DNA from: Verrucomicrobiota bacterium
Lineage (GTDB): Bacteria > Auribacterota > JABMQX01 > JAFGEW01
Direction: 5' to 3'
DNA: 35,360 nucleotides
Assembly: GCA_016931415.1 (NCBI GenBank)
Contig: JAFGEW010000104.1
Coordinates: 1 to 35,360 of the forward strand
The position numbers and the translations under genes were made by a program. Within the stretch, counting starts at the first letter, position 1, and each line of letters opens with the position of its first letter. This document shows, piece by piece, positions 1 through 6,754 of the stretch. A model generated the notes under the pieces. It made no database searches. It saw only the letters and a list, made by a program, of their open reading frames with translations, and was not told the DNA's origin.

Positions 1-1070
1 CGGCTCGTGCCCTTGGGCACCGTCGGCGGACGAATGGCCGGCACGAAGATGTGGTTGGCGTAGAGCGCGCGCGACTTCTCCATCGCGCGCGCCGGCTCGC
101 CGAGAATGATCGGCACGATGGGCGACGGTGTGTGGTCGGCCTCGTACCCCTTGGCGCGCAGGCCGGCCTTGAACGTGCCGATGTTTTCGCGCAGCGCGAC
201 GCGGCGCTCGGGCTCACGCTCAATGAGATCGAGCGCCGCGATCGCTGCCGCACACATCGGCGGCGCGAGCGCCGTGGTGTAGATGAAGCTCCGCGCCGTG
301 TTGCGCAGGTAGTCAATGAGCCGTCGCTCCCCGACGACGAACCCGCCGAGCCCGCCGAGCGCCTTGCTGAGTGTTCCCATAACGATGTCGATCTCGCCCT
401 CGCAGCCGGCGTGCTCGAGCGCACCGCGGCCGTGCTCGCCGAGCACGCCCGTGCCGTGTGCGTCGTCGGCCATGACGGTCGCGTTGTAGCGCTTGGCCAG
501 CAGCGCGATCTCGTGCAGCGGCGCAAGGTCGCCGTCCATGCTGAACACCGTGTCGGTCACCACGAGCCGCCGCCGCGCGGTGCGCGCCTGCGCGAGCGCC
601 TGTTCGAGCGACCCGAGGTCGCAGTGCGAGTAGACGAGCAGCTTGGCCTTTGACAGCCGCGCCCCGTCGATGATCGAGGCATGATCGAGCCGGTCGACGA
701 ACACGGCGTCGCCCTCGCCGGCCAGCGACGCGATGGTGCCAACGTTGGCCATGTAGCCTGTTGGGAACACGATGGCCGCCTCAACGCCCTTGAACTCGGC
801 GAGCCGCCGCTCGAGCTCACGGTGGATGCGCTGGTTGCCGCTCACGAGCCGCGAGGCGCCCGCGCCCACGCCGTACTCGTCAAGCGCGTCCTTGGCTGCC
901 GCGACGAGCCGCGGGTGGTTGGCCAGCCCGAGGTAGTTGTTCGAGCTGAAGCAGAGGAACGTCGTGCCGTAGAGCGTCACGATCCGGTCGGTCGCCCCGT
1001 CGAGCGTCTTGAACTCGCGGTGTAGTCCCTGCCGCCTCAACGTCTCCAATTCTTTGGCAATGAAATCCAT
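1..1070 (-). CDS. bioF: 8-amino-7-oxononanoate synthase (BioF), 3' end cut by window edge
   Basis: PLP-dependent alpha-oxoamine synthase that condenses pimeloyl-ACP/CoA with L-alanine, the first step of biotin ring assembly in the cytoplasm. The frame starts MDFIAKELETLRRQG at the ATG at 1070, preceded by the Shine-Dalgarno-like AGAGGG. About 356 codons are visible and some 35-40 are missing. Visible family signatures are SSNNYLGLA, the aspartate/histidine loop DDAHGTGVLG, the PLP-lysine motif GTLSKALGG, and near the edge FVPAIRPPTVPKGT. That last motif favours BioF over the paralogous 2-amino-3-ketobutyrate CoA ligase. It is the last visible gene of the minus-strand biotin cluster, about 110 bp after the ketosynthase stop, with a hairpin in the gap. 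Context with bioB supports the biotin assignment. Confidence 0.93.
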   Translation of the reverse strand, partial: MDFIAKELETLRRQGLHREFKTLDGATDRIVTLYGTTFLCFSSNNYLGLANHPRLVAAAKDALDEYGVGAGASRLVSGNQRIHRELERRLAEFKGVEAAIVFPTGYMANVGTIASLAGEGDAVFVDRLDHASIIDGARLSKAKLLVYSHCDLGSLEQALAQARTARRRLVVTDTVFSMDGDLAPLHEIALLAKRYNATVMADDAHGTGVLGEHGRGALEHAGCEGEIDIVMGTLSKALGGLGGFVVGERRLIDYLRNTARSFIYTTALAPPMCAAAIAALDLIEREPERRVALRENIGTFKAGLRAKGYEADHTPSPIVPIILGEPARAMEKSRALYANHIFVPAIRPPTVPKGTS

Positions 1071-1145
1071 GTGCCCTCTATTGCCCACATAAGCGTCTCG
1101 TCGCCAACTTGACGCTCAGACAGACACTCAAGCCGTCCCAATAAC

Positions 1146-1181
1146 AGGTATTGCCGCCGGCTTCAGCCGGTGGCAATACCT
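1146..1181 (-). repeat. Long hairpin at the ketosynthase stop codon, possible terminator or REP-like element
   Basis: Two 17-nt arms (1146-1162 and 1165-1181) are complementary except for one G:T position and form a hairpin with a tiny loop. The right arm begins inside the stop codon of the ketosynthase gene (1180-1182). No clean T-run follows on the minus strand. It could be an attenuating terminator inside the biotin operon, or a REP-like intergenic repeat with the palindromic core CCGGCTTCAGCCGG. I found no second copy of that core in this window. Confidence 0.6.
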
Positions 1182-2409
1182 ATTCCTGTTGATAACACCG
1201 ACCCAAGACCACGGCGCCGATGTGACCGCCGAAGCCGTAGTTTAGCACGAGCGCGTGCCGGATTGGGTGCGCAACCGCGACGTTCGGCGTGTAATCGAGG
1301 TCGCACGCCGGGTCGGGCTCATCGAGATTGATGGTCGGGGGCGCCACGCCGCGCCGCATCGCCTCGATGGTCACGATCAGCTCGACGCTGCCCGACGCGC
1401 TGAGCAAGTGGCCCGTCACCGGCTTGGTCGAGCAGACCTTCACGCGGTCGGCCCACGCGCCGAGCGCGGCGCGGAGGCCGCGTGTCTCCACCAGGTCATT
1501 GAGGCGTGTCGCCGTGCCGTGCGCGTTGATATGGTCCACCTCGTCGGGCGCGATCCCCGCTCGCGCAAGCGCCGCGCGGATCGCACCTGCAATCCCGCCG
1601 CCGCTCGCCTCGAGGTTGATCTGATGATGGGCGTCGTTGACGACGGCGCACCCGGCGATCTCGGCGAGCACCGCCGCACCCCGCGCTTTCGCCGAGGCCC
1701 GCGTTTCGACGAGCACGACACCAGCGCCCTCGCCGATGAGGAAACCCGCGCGACCGCGCGCGAACGGCCGGACAGCGCCCGCCGCCTCCGGCGCGCTCGA
1801 CGCGAGCACGCCCATGCGCTCGAACGCCGCCACAAGCAGCGGGGTGAGCGACGCTTCGGCGCTCCCGGCAAGAGCCCCCGAGGCCCGCCCTTCGCGTACG
1901 GCGCGCGCCGCCATCGCCAGACAATCGAGACCGGTCGAGCACGCCCCGACAAACGCCAGCCGCGGCCCGCCGCACCCGAAACGCGCAGCAACGGCATCGC
2001 CCGGCGCGGACGGCAGCGCACGCGGAATGAAGTCGGAGGGAACGGCGGCGGGACCAGACCTGAGAACCCCACGATGGACGCGCTCGACAAGCCGCATGTC
2101 CGGCTTGCCGCTCGAGACGTACACGCCGAGCGCCTGCGACACATCATCCGGCACATCCCGCAGGCATTCCTCGGCCGCACAGAGGGCAAGCGCCGTCGTC
2201 TGCGTCTCCTCGGGGAAGAGATTCATGGCCCCGGGATCCGTCACGCCGCCGCCGACATGGCGCGCATCGTCGAGCTTGACCGTCGAGAGCGCCGACCTGC
2301 CGGAGAAGACCGCCTCGGCCAGCGGGCCGACACCCATACCGCACGGCGTCACCGCGCCGCAGGCCGTGATCACCGCGCGCTCGTCGTCGGGTCGGACCGA
2401 GTACCGCAT
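1180..2409 (-). CDS. FabF-like beta-ketoacyl-ACP synthase in the biotin cluster
   Basis: A 409-residue thiolase-fold condensing enzyme of the KAS II (FabF) type, which extends acyl chains with malonyl-ACP. The catalytic triad is intact: Cys157 in GACSTGLDCL, His297 in NAHGTATRLND and His334 in TKPVTGHLLSASG, with the conserved Lys329. It is therefore an active-type enzyme, not a chain-length factor, in which the cysteine is replaced. The ATG at 2409 overlaps the TGA of the upstream SDR gene (TGATG), which implies translational coupling; the longer frame reaching 2493 would run into that gene. Lying between bioF and an SDR plus bioB, it probably serves the pimeloyl chain (inference). A housekeeping FabF role cannot be excluded from sequence alone. 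Confidence 0.92.
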   Translation of the reverse strand: MRYSVRPDDERAVITACGAVTPCGMGVGPLAEAVFSGRSALSTVKLDDARHVGGGVTDPGAMNLFPEETQTTALALCAAEECLRDVPDDVSQALGVYVSSGKPDMRLVERVHRGVLRSGPAAVPSDFIPRALPSAPGDAVAARFGCGGPRLAFVGACSTGLDCLAMAARAVREGRASGALAGSAEASLTPLLVAAFERMGVLASSAPEAAGAVRPFARGRAGFLIGEGAGVVLVETRASAKARGAAVLAEIAGCAVVNDAHHQINLEASGGGIAGAIRAALARAGIAPDEVDHINAHGTATRLNDLVETRGLRAALGAWADRVKVCSTKPVTGHLLSASGSVELIVTIEAMRRGVAPPTINLDEPDPACDLDYTPNVAVAHPIRHALVLNYGFGGHIGAVVLGRCYQQE

Positions 2410-3131
2410 CAGAGTCGGGCCGGACGGCTGTCCAGGTTGAATACCTGCGCCGAGACGTGACGCATGGCGGCCAGCCCCACGACAAACGCGCACACCTCGT
2501 CGAAGTCCGATGCCCGCCCGAGCACGTTGCCGGCGACGGCGCGCGCGACGTCCCGCTCCTTGAGGCCGGCCGTCATCGGCGTGCGCAGGAAGCCGGGCAG
2601 CACGACGTTGCAGCGGATGCCCTTGCGGCCAACCTCGTGCGCGGCGCTCAGCGTGAGCCCGACAAGGCCCGCCTTCGACGCGCTGTAGGCGGCGCCGCCA
2701 TACAGCCCGTGCGCGCCCCAGTACGAGCCGATCGTGATGATGTGGCCGTCGTGGCGCGGCAGCATGCGCACGATGGCCGCGCGCACGCAGTGGAACGCCC
2801 CAGTAAGGTTCACCTCGATCTGCTCGTCGAACGCCTCGGGCGCAACGGTCGCCACAAGCCCGGGCGGCGAGATCGCCGCCGTGTGCACGAGCACGTCGAG
2901 CCCGCCGAGGGCTTCGTCGAACCGGGCGAACGCCGCATCCACGGCTGCCGCATCGCGTACGTCACAGCACGCCGTGGCTGCCTGCGGCGGTTCGAGCGAC
3001 GCGGCGAGCTCGTGGAGCGCCTCCGGCGTAGAGTGGCCCATCAAACCGAGCGCCCAGCCGGCCCGCGCAAACGCCGCAGCAAGCTCGCGGCCGAGGCCGC
3101 CCGCGGCGCCGGTGATGACGACCGAACCCAT
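2409..3131 (-). CDS. Short-chain dehydrogenase/reductase, FabG-like, in the biotin cluster
   Basis: A 240-residue classical SDR, probably a 3-oxoacyl-ACP reductase using NAD(P)H. It has the nucleotide-binding glycine motif TGAAGGLG (residues 7-14), Asn108 in NLTG, Ser136 in IGSYW and the catalytic YSASK (Tyr149, Lys153). The chosen ATG at 3131 gives the usual FabG N-terminus MGSVVITG and lies one base after the bioB stop; an upstream in-frame start would overlap bioB by nine codons. Its 3' end shares one base with the ketosynthase start. A reductase paired with a condensing enzyme inside a biotin operon suggests the two perform chain-building rounds for the pimeloyl moiety (inference). Other SDR activities are possible. 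Confidence 0.9.
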   Translation of the reverse strand: MGSVVITGAAGGLGRELAAAFARAGWALGLMGHSTPEALHELAASLEPPQAATACCDVRDAAAVDAAFARFDEALGGLDVLVHTAAISPPGLVATVAPEAFDEQIEVNLTGAFHCVRAAIVRMLPRHDGHIITIGSYWGAHGLYGGAAYSASKAGLVGLTLSAAHEVGRKGIRCNVVLPGFLRTPMTAGLKERDVARAVAGNVLGRASDFDEVCAFVVGLAAMRHVSAQVFNLDSRPARL

Positions 3132-3132
3132 C

Positions 3133-4134
3133 TTACGCGGACCCCCGCGGCGCGACATGACGCCGCACGCCCAGCCCGAGCGCCGCGACCATCGCCAGGT
3201 CTTCCTCGGGTCGGTGGCCCGGCCTCGTGAGGTAGTTGCCGGTCATCGCGGCGTCGGCGCCGGCGGCATACATCTCCGCTTGCCGGGCGCCGAGCACCGC
3301 GTCACGCCCGCCGCAGACGCGGATCGTCGTGCGCGGGAGAATGAAGCGGTAGACGGCAATGATGCGCAGCGCCTCGTCCGCTGTGAGCATGGCTTGCCTC
3401 TCCAGAGGCGTGCCGGCGATGGGCATGAGGAAGTTGAGCGGCGCCGAGACGACGCCCAGCTCGCGCAACGTCATCGCCATATCCACGCGGTCGGCCCACG
3501 TCTCGCCCAGCCCGAAGATGCCGCCCGAGCATACCTCGAGACCCGCGGCCTTGGCCGTCTCGAGCGTGTCGAGCTTCGTCGCGTGGCGCTGGGTCGTACA
3601 GATCTCGGGATAGAAGCCCTCGGAAGTCTCAACGTTGTGATGGTAACGCACCAGCCCGGCAGCCCGCAGCCGGCGCGCCCGCTCGGACGTCAACGCGCCA
3701 AGCGACGCGCAGACGCCGACAACACCGAGCGCGATGAGCGCGCGCACCGCCTCGATAAGGCGATCGAAGTCCGCCTCGTCCAGCGCCACGCCGCTGGTGA
3801 CGATCCCGAAGCGCGATGCGCCTGACGCCGCCGCCGCGCGTGCCGCCTCGACGAGGTGCGCCGTGTCCATCAGCTCGTAGACGGGCGTGTCCGTCGAGTA
3901 GTGGACCGACTGCGCGCAGAACGTGCAGTCGTTCGGGCAGAAGCCCGACTTAGCGTTGACGATCGCGCAGAACTCGACCGTGCGGCCGCCGAAGCGCTCG
4001 ACAAGCCGCGCCGCACCGGCCGTGAGGTCATCGAGCGACGTCTCGTCCGACGCGAGCCGCAGCGCCTCGCCGCACGTCGTCTCGTGTCCGCCGGCCACCT
4101 GCCCGGCCAGCGCCAGCACCTCGTCTCGGTCCAT
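3133..4134 (-). CDS. bioB: Biotin synthase (BioB)
   Basis: Radical-SAM enzyme that inserts sulfur into dethiobiotin, the last step of biotin synthesis. The 333-residue product carries the [4Fe-4S] motif CPNDCTFC (Cys66, Cys70, Cys73), the family stretch YHHNVETSEGFYPEICTT, the GLGE turn, the arginine-bearing RVCGGR associated with the auxiliary cluster region, and the late GNYLT motif. Length fits the family. The ATG at 4134 follows AGGAGCAGG, a good ribosome-binding site. It is the first gene of a four-gene minus-strand operon (bioB, SDR, ketosynthase, bioF) with junctions of about 1 bp up to bioF. The inverted repeat 32 bp upstream looks like a BirA operator. Confidence 0.97.
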   Translation of the reverse strand: MDRDEVLALAGQVAGGHETTCGEALRLASDETSLDDLTAGAARLVERFGGRTVEFCAIVNAKSGFCPNDCTFCAQSVHYSTDTPVYELMDTAHLVEAARAAAASGASRFGIVTSGVALDEADFDRLIEAVRALIALGVVGVCASLGALTSERARRLRAAGLVRYHHNVETSEGFYPEICTTQRHATKLDTLETAKAAGLEVCSGGIFGLGETWADRVDMAMTLRELGVVSAPLNFLMPIAGTPLERQAMLTADEALRIIAVYRFILPRTTIRVCGGRDAVLGARQAEMYAAGADAAMTGNYLTRPGHRPEEDLAMVAALGLGVRRHVAPRGSA

Positions 4135-4165
4135 CCTGCTCCTGGTGGGATTGGGGGGTGAAGAG

Positions 4166-4199
4166 ATTGTTCAGCAGTCTACCAGACACCCTGAACAAT
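4166..4199 (-). promoter_or_regulatory. Candidate BirA biotin operator upstream of bioB
   Basis: Perfect inverted repeat ATTGTTCAG - 16 nt - CTGAACAAT, starting 32 bp upstream of the bioB ATG. Read as 9-mers it is TTGTTCAGC - 14 nt - CCTGAACAA. BirA operators are typically TTGTnAACC-type half-sites separated by 14-16 nt, so the outer TTGTT/AACAA and the spacing fit, while two or three inner positions differ. The short inner repeat GTCT/AGAC also allows an RNA hairpin. A terminator for the upstream lipoprotein gene is therefore the alternative, although the stem is AT-rich and no T-run follows. Confidence 0.6.
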
Positions 4200-4248
4200 A
4201 GGAAGGATGGATCGAGCTGATCGTCGCGCGCCCCTCGGCCTCAGACTC

Positions 4249-4755
4249 CTACGGGTACTCGGGGGGGCGGATGCGACGCAGGCCGCGGCCGCTCAGCTTC
4301 CACTCGCCGTCGACCTGGGCAAAGAAGGCCTCGAACAGCTTCCACTTCTTGCCGGGCCCGCCTTGGGTCTTGAACTGCACGACGTGCTGGCCGTCGCGCT
4401 CCTCGACGCCGAGGATCTCGTAATCGAGGTCCGCAAACTCGTTGAGCTCGGCGTCACCGACCTTGGCCTTGGCTTTCTCGACCAAGCCCTTGAAGTACTG
4501 GAACGAGAACGTGCGGCGCATCGGCTCGGGGAACTGCATGTAGACCCCGTACAGGTCGGTGTGCGCCAGGAAGGTGTCCACATCACCCGACTTGAGCGCC
4601 TCGATCATCACCCGCGCCGTCTCCTCGACCGACAGCATGGCCGGCTCCGGCCCCTCGGCGTCCGGATCCGGGTGTCCGCAGCCGCCCAGCCCGACGGCCA
4701 GCACGGCGAACAGCAGGGCTGTTCTCGGCAATCTCAGCAGCAAGCATTCTCTCAT
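4249..4755 (-). CDS. Small lipoprotein, NTF2/DUF4878-like, array copy 1
   Basis: A 168-residue predicted lipoprotein. A basic N-terminus is followed by a hydrophobic segment and the lipobox LGGC near residue 26. After a short linker comes SVEETARVMIEALKSGDVDTFLAH, the opening helix typical of small SnoaL/NTF2-like or DUF4878-type domains. The end reads VDGEWKLSGRG, which matches the VDGKWK-type beta strand of the other copies. The exact family is my inference from this helix-then-sheet pattern; the ligand is unknown. It is one of four tandem paralogues (4249-6743) on the same strand and is probably anchored in the envelope. Copy 1 precedes the biotin operon but is separated from it by the candidate operator. 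Confidence 0.83.
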   Translation of the reverse strand: MRECLLLRLPRTALLFAVLAVGLGGCGHPDPDAEGPEPAMLSVEETARVMIEALKSGDVDTFLAHTDLYGVYMQFPEPMRRTFSFQYFKGLVEKAKAKVGDAELNEFADLDYEILGVEERDGQHVVQFKTQGGPGKKWKLFEAFFAQVDGEWKLSGRGLRRIRPPEYP

Positions 4756-5077
4756 GATGTCTGGTCTGGCTCCTTCATCCGATACTGACGGTCACCGCGT
4801 CGTACTATTCTACACCCCCGTTCGGCCGGACAGGAAACCCCGAACCTTCATGCGGACCATAGCATGCTTACCGCGAATGACAAGAGATGCGCCCAATGCG
4901 CTGTTCCCTTCGCGCTGGCTCGCGAGGCCAGAGCTGCACTCGCCAAGGAACGTGGTCTGCGGGCATCCCGGGTGTGGCCACCGGCCTTCGGGAAGAAGGC
5001 GGGCGTCCGGTGAAGGACGCCCGTCGGTGACTCGCACGTTCCGCGTAGAAGGCAGCATCCGGAGATTGCCCCGGCAG
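4756..5077 (-). other. Intergenic region between lipoprotein copies 1 and 2
   Basis: 322 bases without a convincing gene. Minus-strand open frames here have no family features and no good start. The right end holds the hairpin at 5000-5023 and a smaller one beside it (4984-5000). The left end should carry the promoter or leader of copy 1. A TAGAAT hexamer on the minus strand near 4808 could be a -10 element, but I see no matching -35, so no promoter is called. Confidence 0.5.
5000..5023 (-). terminator. Hairpin downstream of lipoprotein copy 2
   Basis: Perfect 9-bp GC-rich arms (CGGGCGTCC at 5000-5008, GGACGCCCG at 5015-5023) with a 6-nt loop, about 55 bp after the stop of the 5078-5590 gene. 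On the minus strand it is followed by the pyrimidine-rich CCTTCTTCCC, not a true T-run, so it is terminator-like at best. Confidence 0.55.
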
Positions 5078-5590
5078 CTACTCCTCCGTCATCATCGTGA
5101 AGAAGCCTTCGCCCGTGATCTTCCACTTGCCGTCAATCTTCTTGAAGGGGATCTCGCTCTCATCCCACTCGGCGTCGGGACCTTCCTTGATGCTGATCTT
5201 GAGGAAGGTAATATCGCCCTCTGTGCGCGAGGTGCCGAACTTGTAGTCGAAGCCCTCCGGTGGGCCGCCGGCTTGGCGCATGCCTTCCCGCATCTGCTCC
5301 ACCATCTCTTCGTAGGTACCTGCGCGCTGATCCTCGGGGAGCTTGTCGTAGACGCCCTTAAGGTCCACGCCGGCCAGGAAGCCGTCCGGATTGCCTTTCT
5401 TGAAGGCTTCGAGCATGGCCTTGGCCGCCGCCTGCGGCGAGTCGGCCGCCACGGCTGTGTCGGCCGTGGCCGGTGTCTCGCCGTTGCCTTTCGCATCGCC
5501 GCCAGCCGGCTTGTCGCCATCATCGCTCTTGCCGCAGCCGAGGCAGAACCCCACCGCAACGACGATCAGAAGCACCCACAGATTCCTCAT
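5078..5590 (-). CDS. Small lipoprotein, NTF2/DUF4878-like, array copy 2
   Basis: A 170-residue predicted lipoprotein starting MRNLWVLLIVVAVGFCLGC, with lipobox residues CLGC. The Asp after the acylated Cys region (GKSDDGD) lies too far along to act as a clear inner-membrane retention signal. A low-complexity Gly/Ala/Thr/Asp linker precedes a domain beginning SPQAAAKAMLEAFKKGNPDG and ending with the IDGKWKITGEGF strand, the same plan as the neighbouring copies. I chose the ATG at 5590 because GGGAGAGGGG precedes it and it gives a clean signal peptide; the open frame extends to 5677 without a signal. Function unknown; probably a periplasmic-facing binding or accessory domain (inference). Confidence 0.87.
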   Translation of the reverse strand: MRNLWVLLIVVAVGFCLGCGKSDDGDKPAGGDAKGNGETPATADTAVAADSPQAAAKAMLEAFKKGNPDGFLAGVDLKGVYDKLPEDQRAGTYEEMVEQMREGMRQAGGPPEGFDYKFGTSRTEGDITFLKISIKEGPDAEWDESEIPFKKIDGKWKITGEGFFTMMTEE

Positions 5591-5734
5591 GACCCCTCTC
5601 CCGTTGCTTTGATGAACTCCGAACACCCAAGCGCTGTCCGCGCAGCGCAACTGCGCAACCCTATCGCCACCCGGCACGAAAAGGCAACACGAGATTCCTC
5701 CGCGTCAGATCCTTCAGCCCTCGGCGACACACAG

Positions 5735-5765
5735 CGGCGGACGACCCATCTCGGATCGTCCGCCG
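5735..5765 (-). terminator. Hairpin downstream of lipoprotein copy 3
   Basis: Perfect 10-bp arms (CGGCGGACGA at 5735-5744, TCGTCCGCCG at 5756-5765) with an 11-nt loop, 25 bp after the stop of the 5790-6233 gene. No T-run follows on the minus strand. Its placement after a stop codon, like the hairpin after copy 2, suggests transcript processing or termination. Confidence 0.55.
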
Positions 5766-5789
5766 TGATAGAACGCTGTGGAAGCCGCG

Positions 5790-6233
5790 TTACTGGAGAT
5801 TCATCATCTCGTCGAACGGCATCATCCACTTGCCGTCGACCTTCTTGAGCGTGACCGTCTGCTTCTTCCAGTCCTTGTCGTCTTCCTTGATCTCGACAGT
5901 GACCGTCGCCGTGTCACCCTCTTCCTTCACCTCGAGGTTCTTGTAGTCGAATTTCTGGGGATTGTCCTTTGCTTCCTTCTTCGCCTGTTCGATGAACTCC
6001 TTCTTCCAGTCCTCGAACTTGGGAACCTCTTGTTGGGCCGCCTTAAGAGTCTCGGTAATCTTGTCGTACATGGTCTTGAGGTCCATGTAGTTCATGGCAG
6101 CCTCGACATCATTGGCCTTGATGGCATCGAGCATCCTCGTTGCCGTGCTCTCGGCGTTCCCGCCGCCGCCGCAGGTGCAGCCCATGGTTACGGCGAACAT
6201 CACCAGCACCAATCCAACACAAATCCTACTCAT
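5790..6233 (-). CDS. Small lipoprotein, NTF2/DUF4878-like, array copy 3
   Basis: A 147-residue predicted lipoprotein: MSRICVGLVLVMFAVTMGC, then Cys-rich glycine residues, then a domain opening ESTATRMLDAIKANDVEAAM. The middle is unusually Lys/Glu-rich and probably helical (around residues 65-95). The end has KEDDKDWKKQTVTLKKVDG and KWMMPFDEMM, the same WK...VDGKW strand seen in copies 1 and 2. AAAGGAG precedes the ATG at 6233. The charged, Lys-rich composition is unlike the high-Arg/Ala neighbours. It is the shortest copy. Function unknown; the domain naming is inference from pattern. Confidence 0.87.
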   Translation of the reverse strand: MSRICVGLVLVMFAVTMGCTCGGGGNAESTATRMLDAIKANDVEAAMNYMDLKTMYDKITETLKAAQQEVPKFEDWKKEFIEQAKKEAKDNPQKFDYKNLEVKEEGDTATVTVEIKEDDKDWKKQTVTLKKVDGKWMMPFDEMMNLQ

Positions 6234-6284
6234 GACCCTCGTACTCCTTTCCGTGGTTCGTAGCTTCTCCGCGTGTCCGACGGT

Positions 6285-6743
6285 CTATGTCCCCTGTCTC
6301 AGCAAGTTGGGTGTCAGGACGACGCGCCAAGTGCGGCCCACCTTGGTGGTGGTGAAGACGACCTCGGTGGGGTTGGGGTCGCCCATCGAGATCGTGGCCG
6401 TCACCGTGGCCCGGTCGTCGGTCTTCTCGGTAATCTTCGTCTTGGTCACCTTGAGGTAAAGCAGCTTGGTCCGCGACCGCTCCTCGCCCTCGCGGCCGAT
6501 GCCGTAGTCGGTGATCCTCTCGGCGACCTTCGTGAGCAGTTCCTTGCGGTTCTCGCCCAGGGGCCGACGGAGGGCTTGCTCGCTAGCCTCCCAGTCGACG
6601 ATTCTCTCCATCTTGTCCCAATTGAGGCTCTTGATAGCGCCCACGAAGCGCTTGGTCACGTTCGAGGGGCTGTTGAGCAGGCAGCCGCTCAGGCCGCAAG
6701 CCGCGGCCAACAGCAAGGCGCCTATCCGGATCGTGCGTACCAT
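6285..6743 (-). CDS. Small lipoprotein, divergent array copy 4
   Basis: A 152-residue predicted lipoprotein with MVRTIRIGALLLAAACGLSGC (lipobox LSGC) and a domain opening SNVTKRFVGAIKSLNWDKMERIV. Its C-terminal part is beta-rich, with TKITEKTDDRATVTATISM and VGRTWRVVLTP; the TWRV strand occupies the place of the DGKWK strand in copies 1-3. It is the most divergent of the four but has the same size, signal type and orientation. It follows waaA by only 11 bp, so it may be co-transcribed with it. GAGTAGGTGGG lies upstream of the ATG at 6743. Function unknown. Confidence 0.83.
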   Translation of the reverse strand: MVRTIRIGALLLAAACGLSGCLLNSPSNVTKRFVGAIKSLNWDKMERIVDWEASEQALRRPLGENRKELLTKVAERITDYGIGREGEERSRTKLLYLKVTKTKITEKTDDRATVTATISMGDPNPTEVVFTTTKVGRTWRVVLTPNLLRQGT

Positions 6744-6754
6744 GGTGTGCCCAC

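Noticed and set aside
4810-5126. Two short minus-strand open frames between lipoprotein copies 1 and 2
   Set aside because: No family features, no ribosome-binding site, and they contain the hairpin at 5000-5023.
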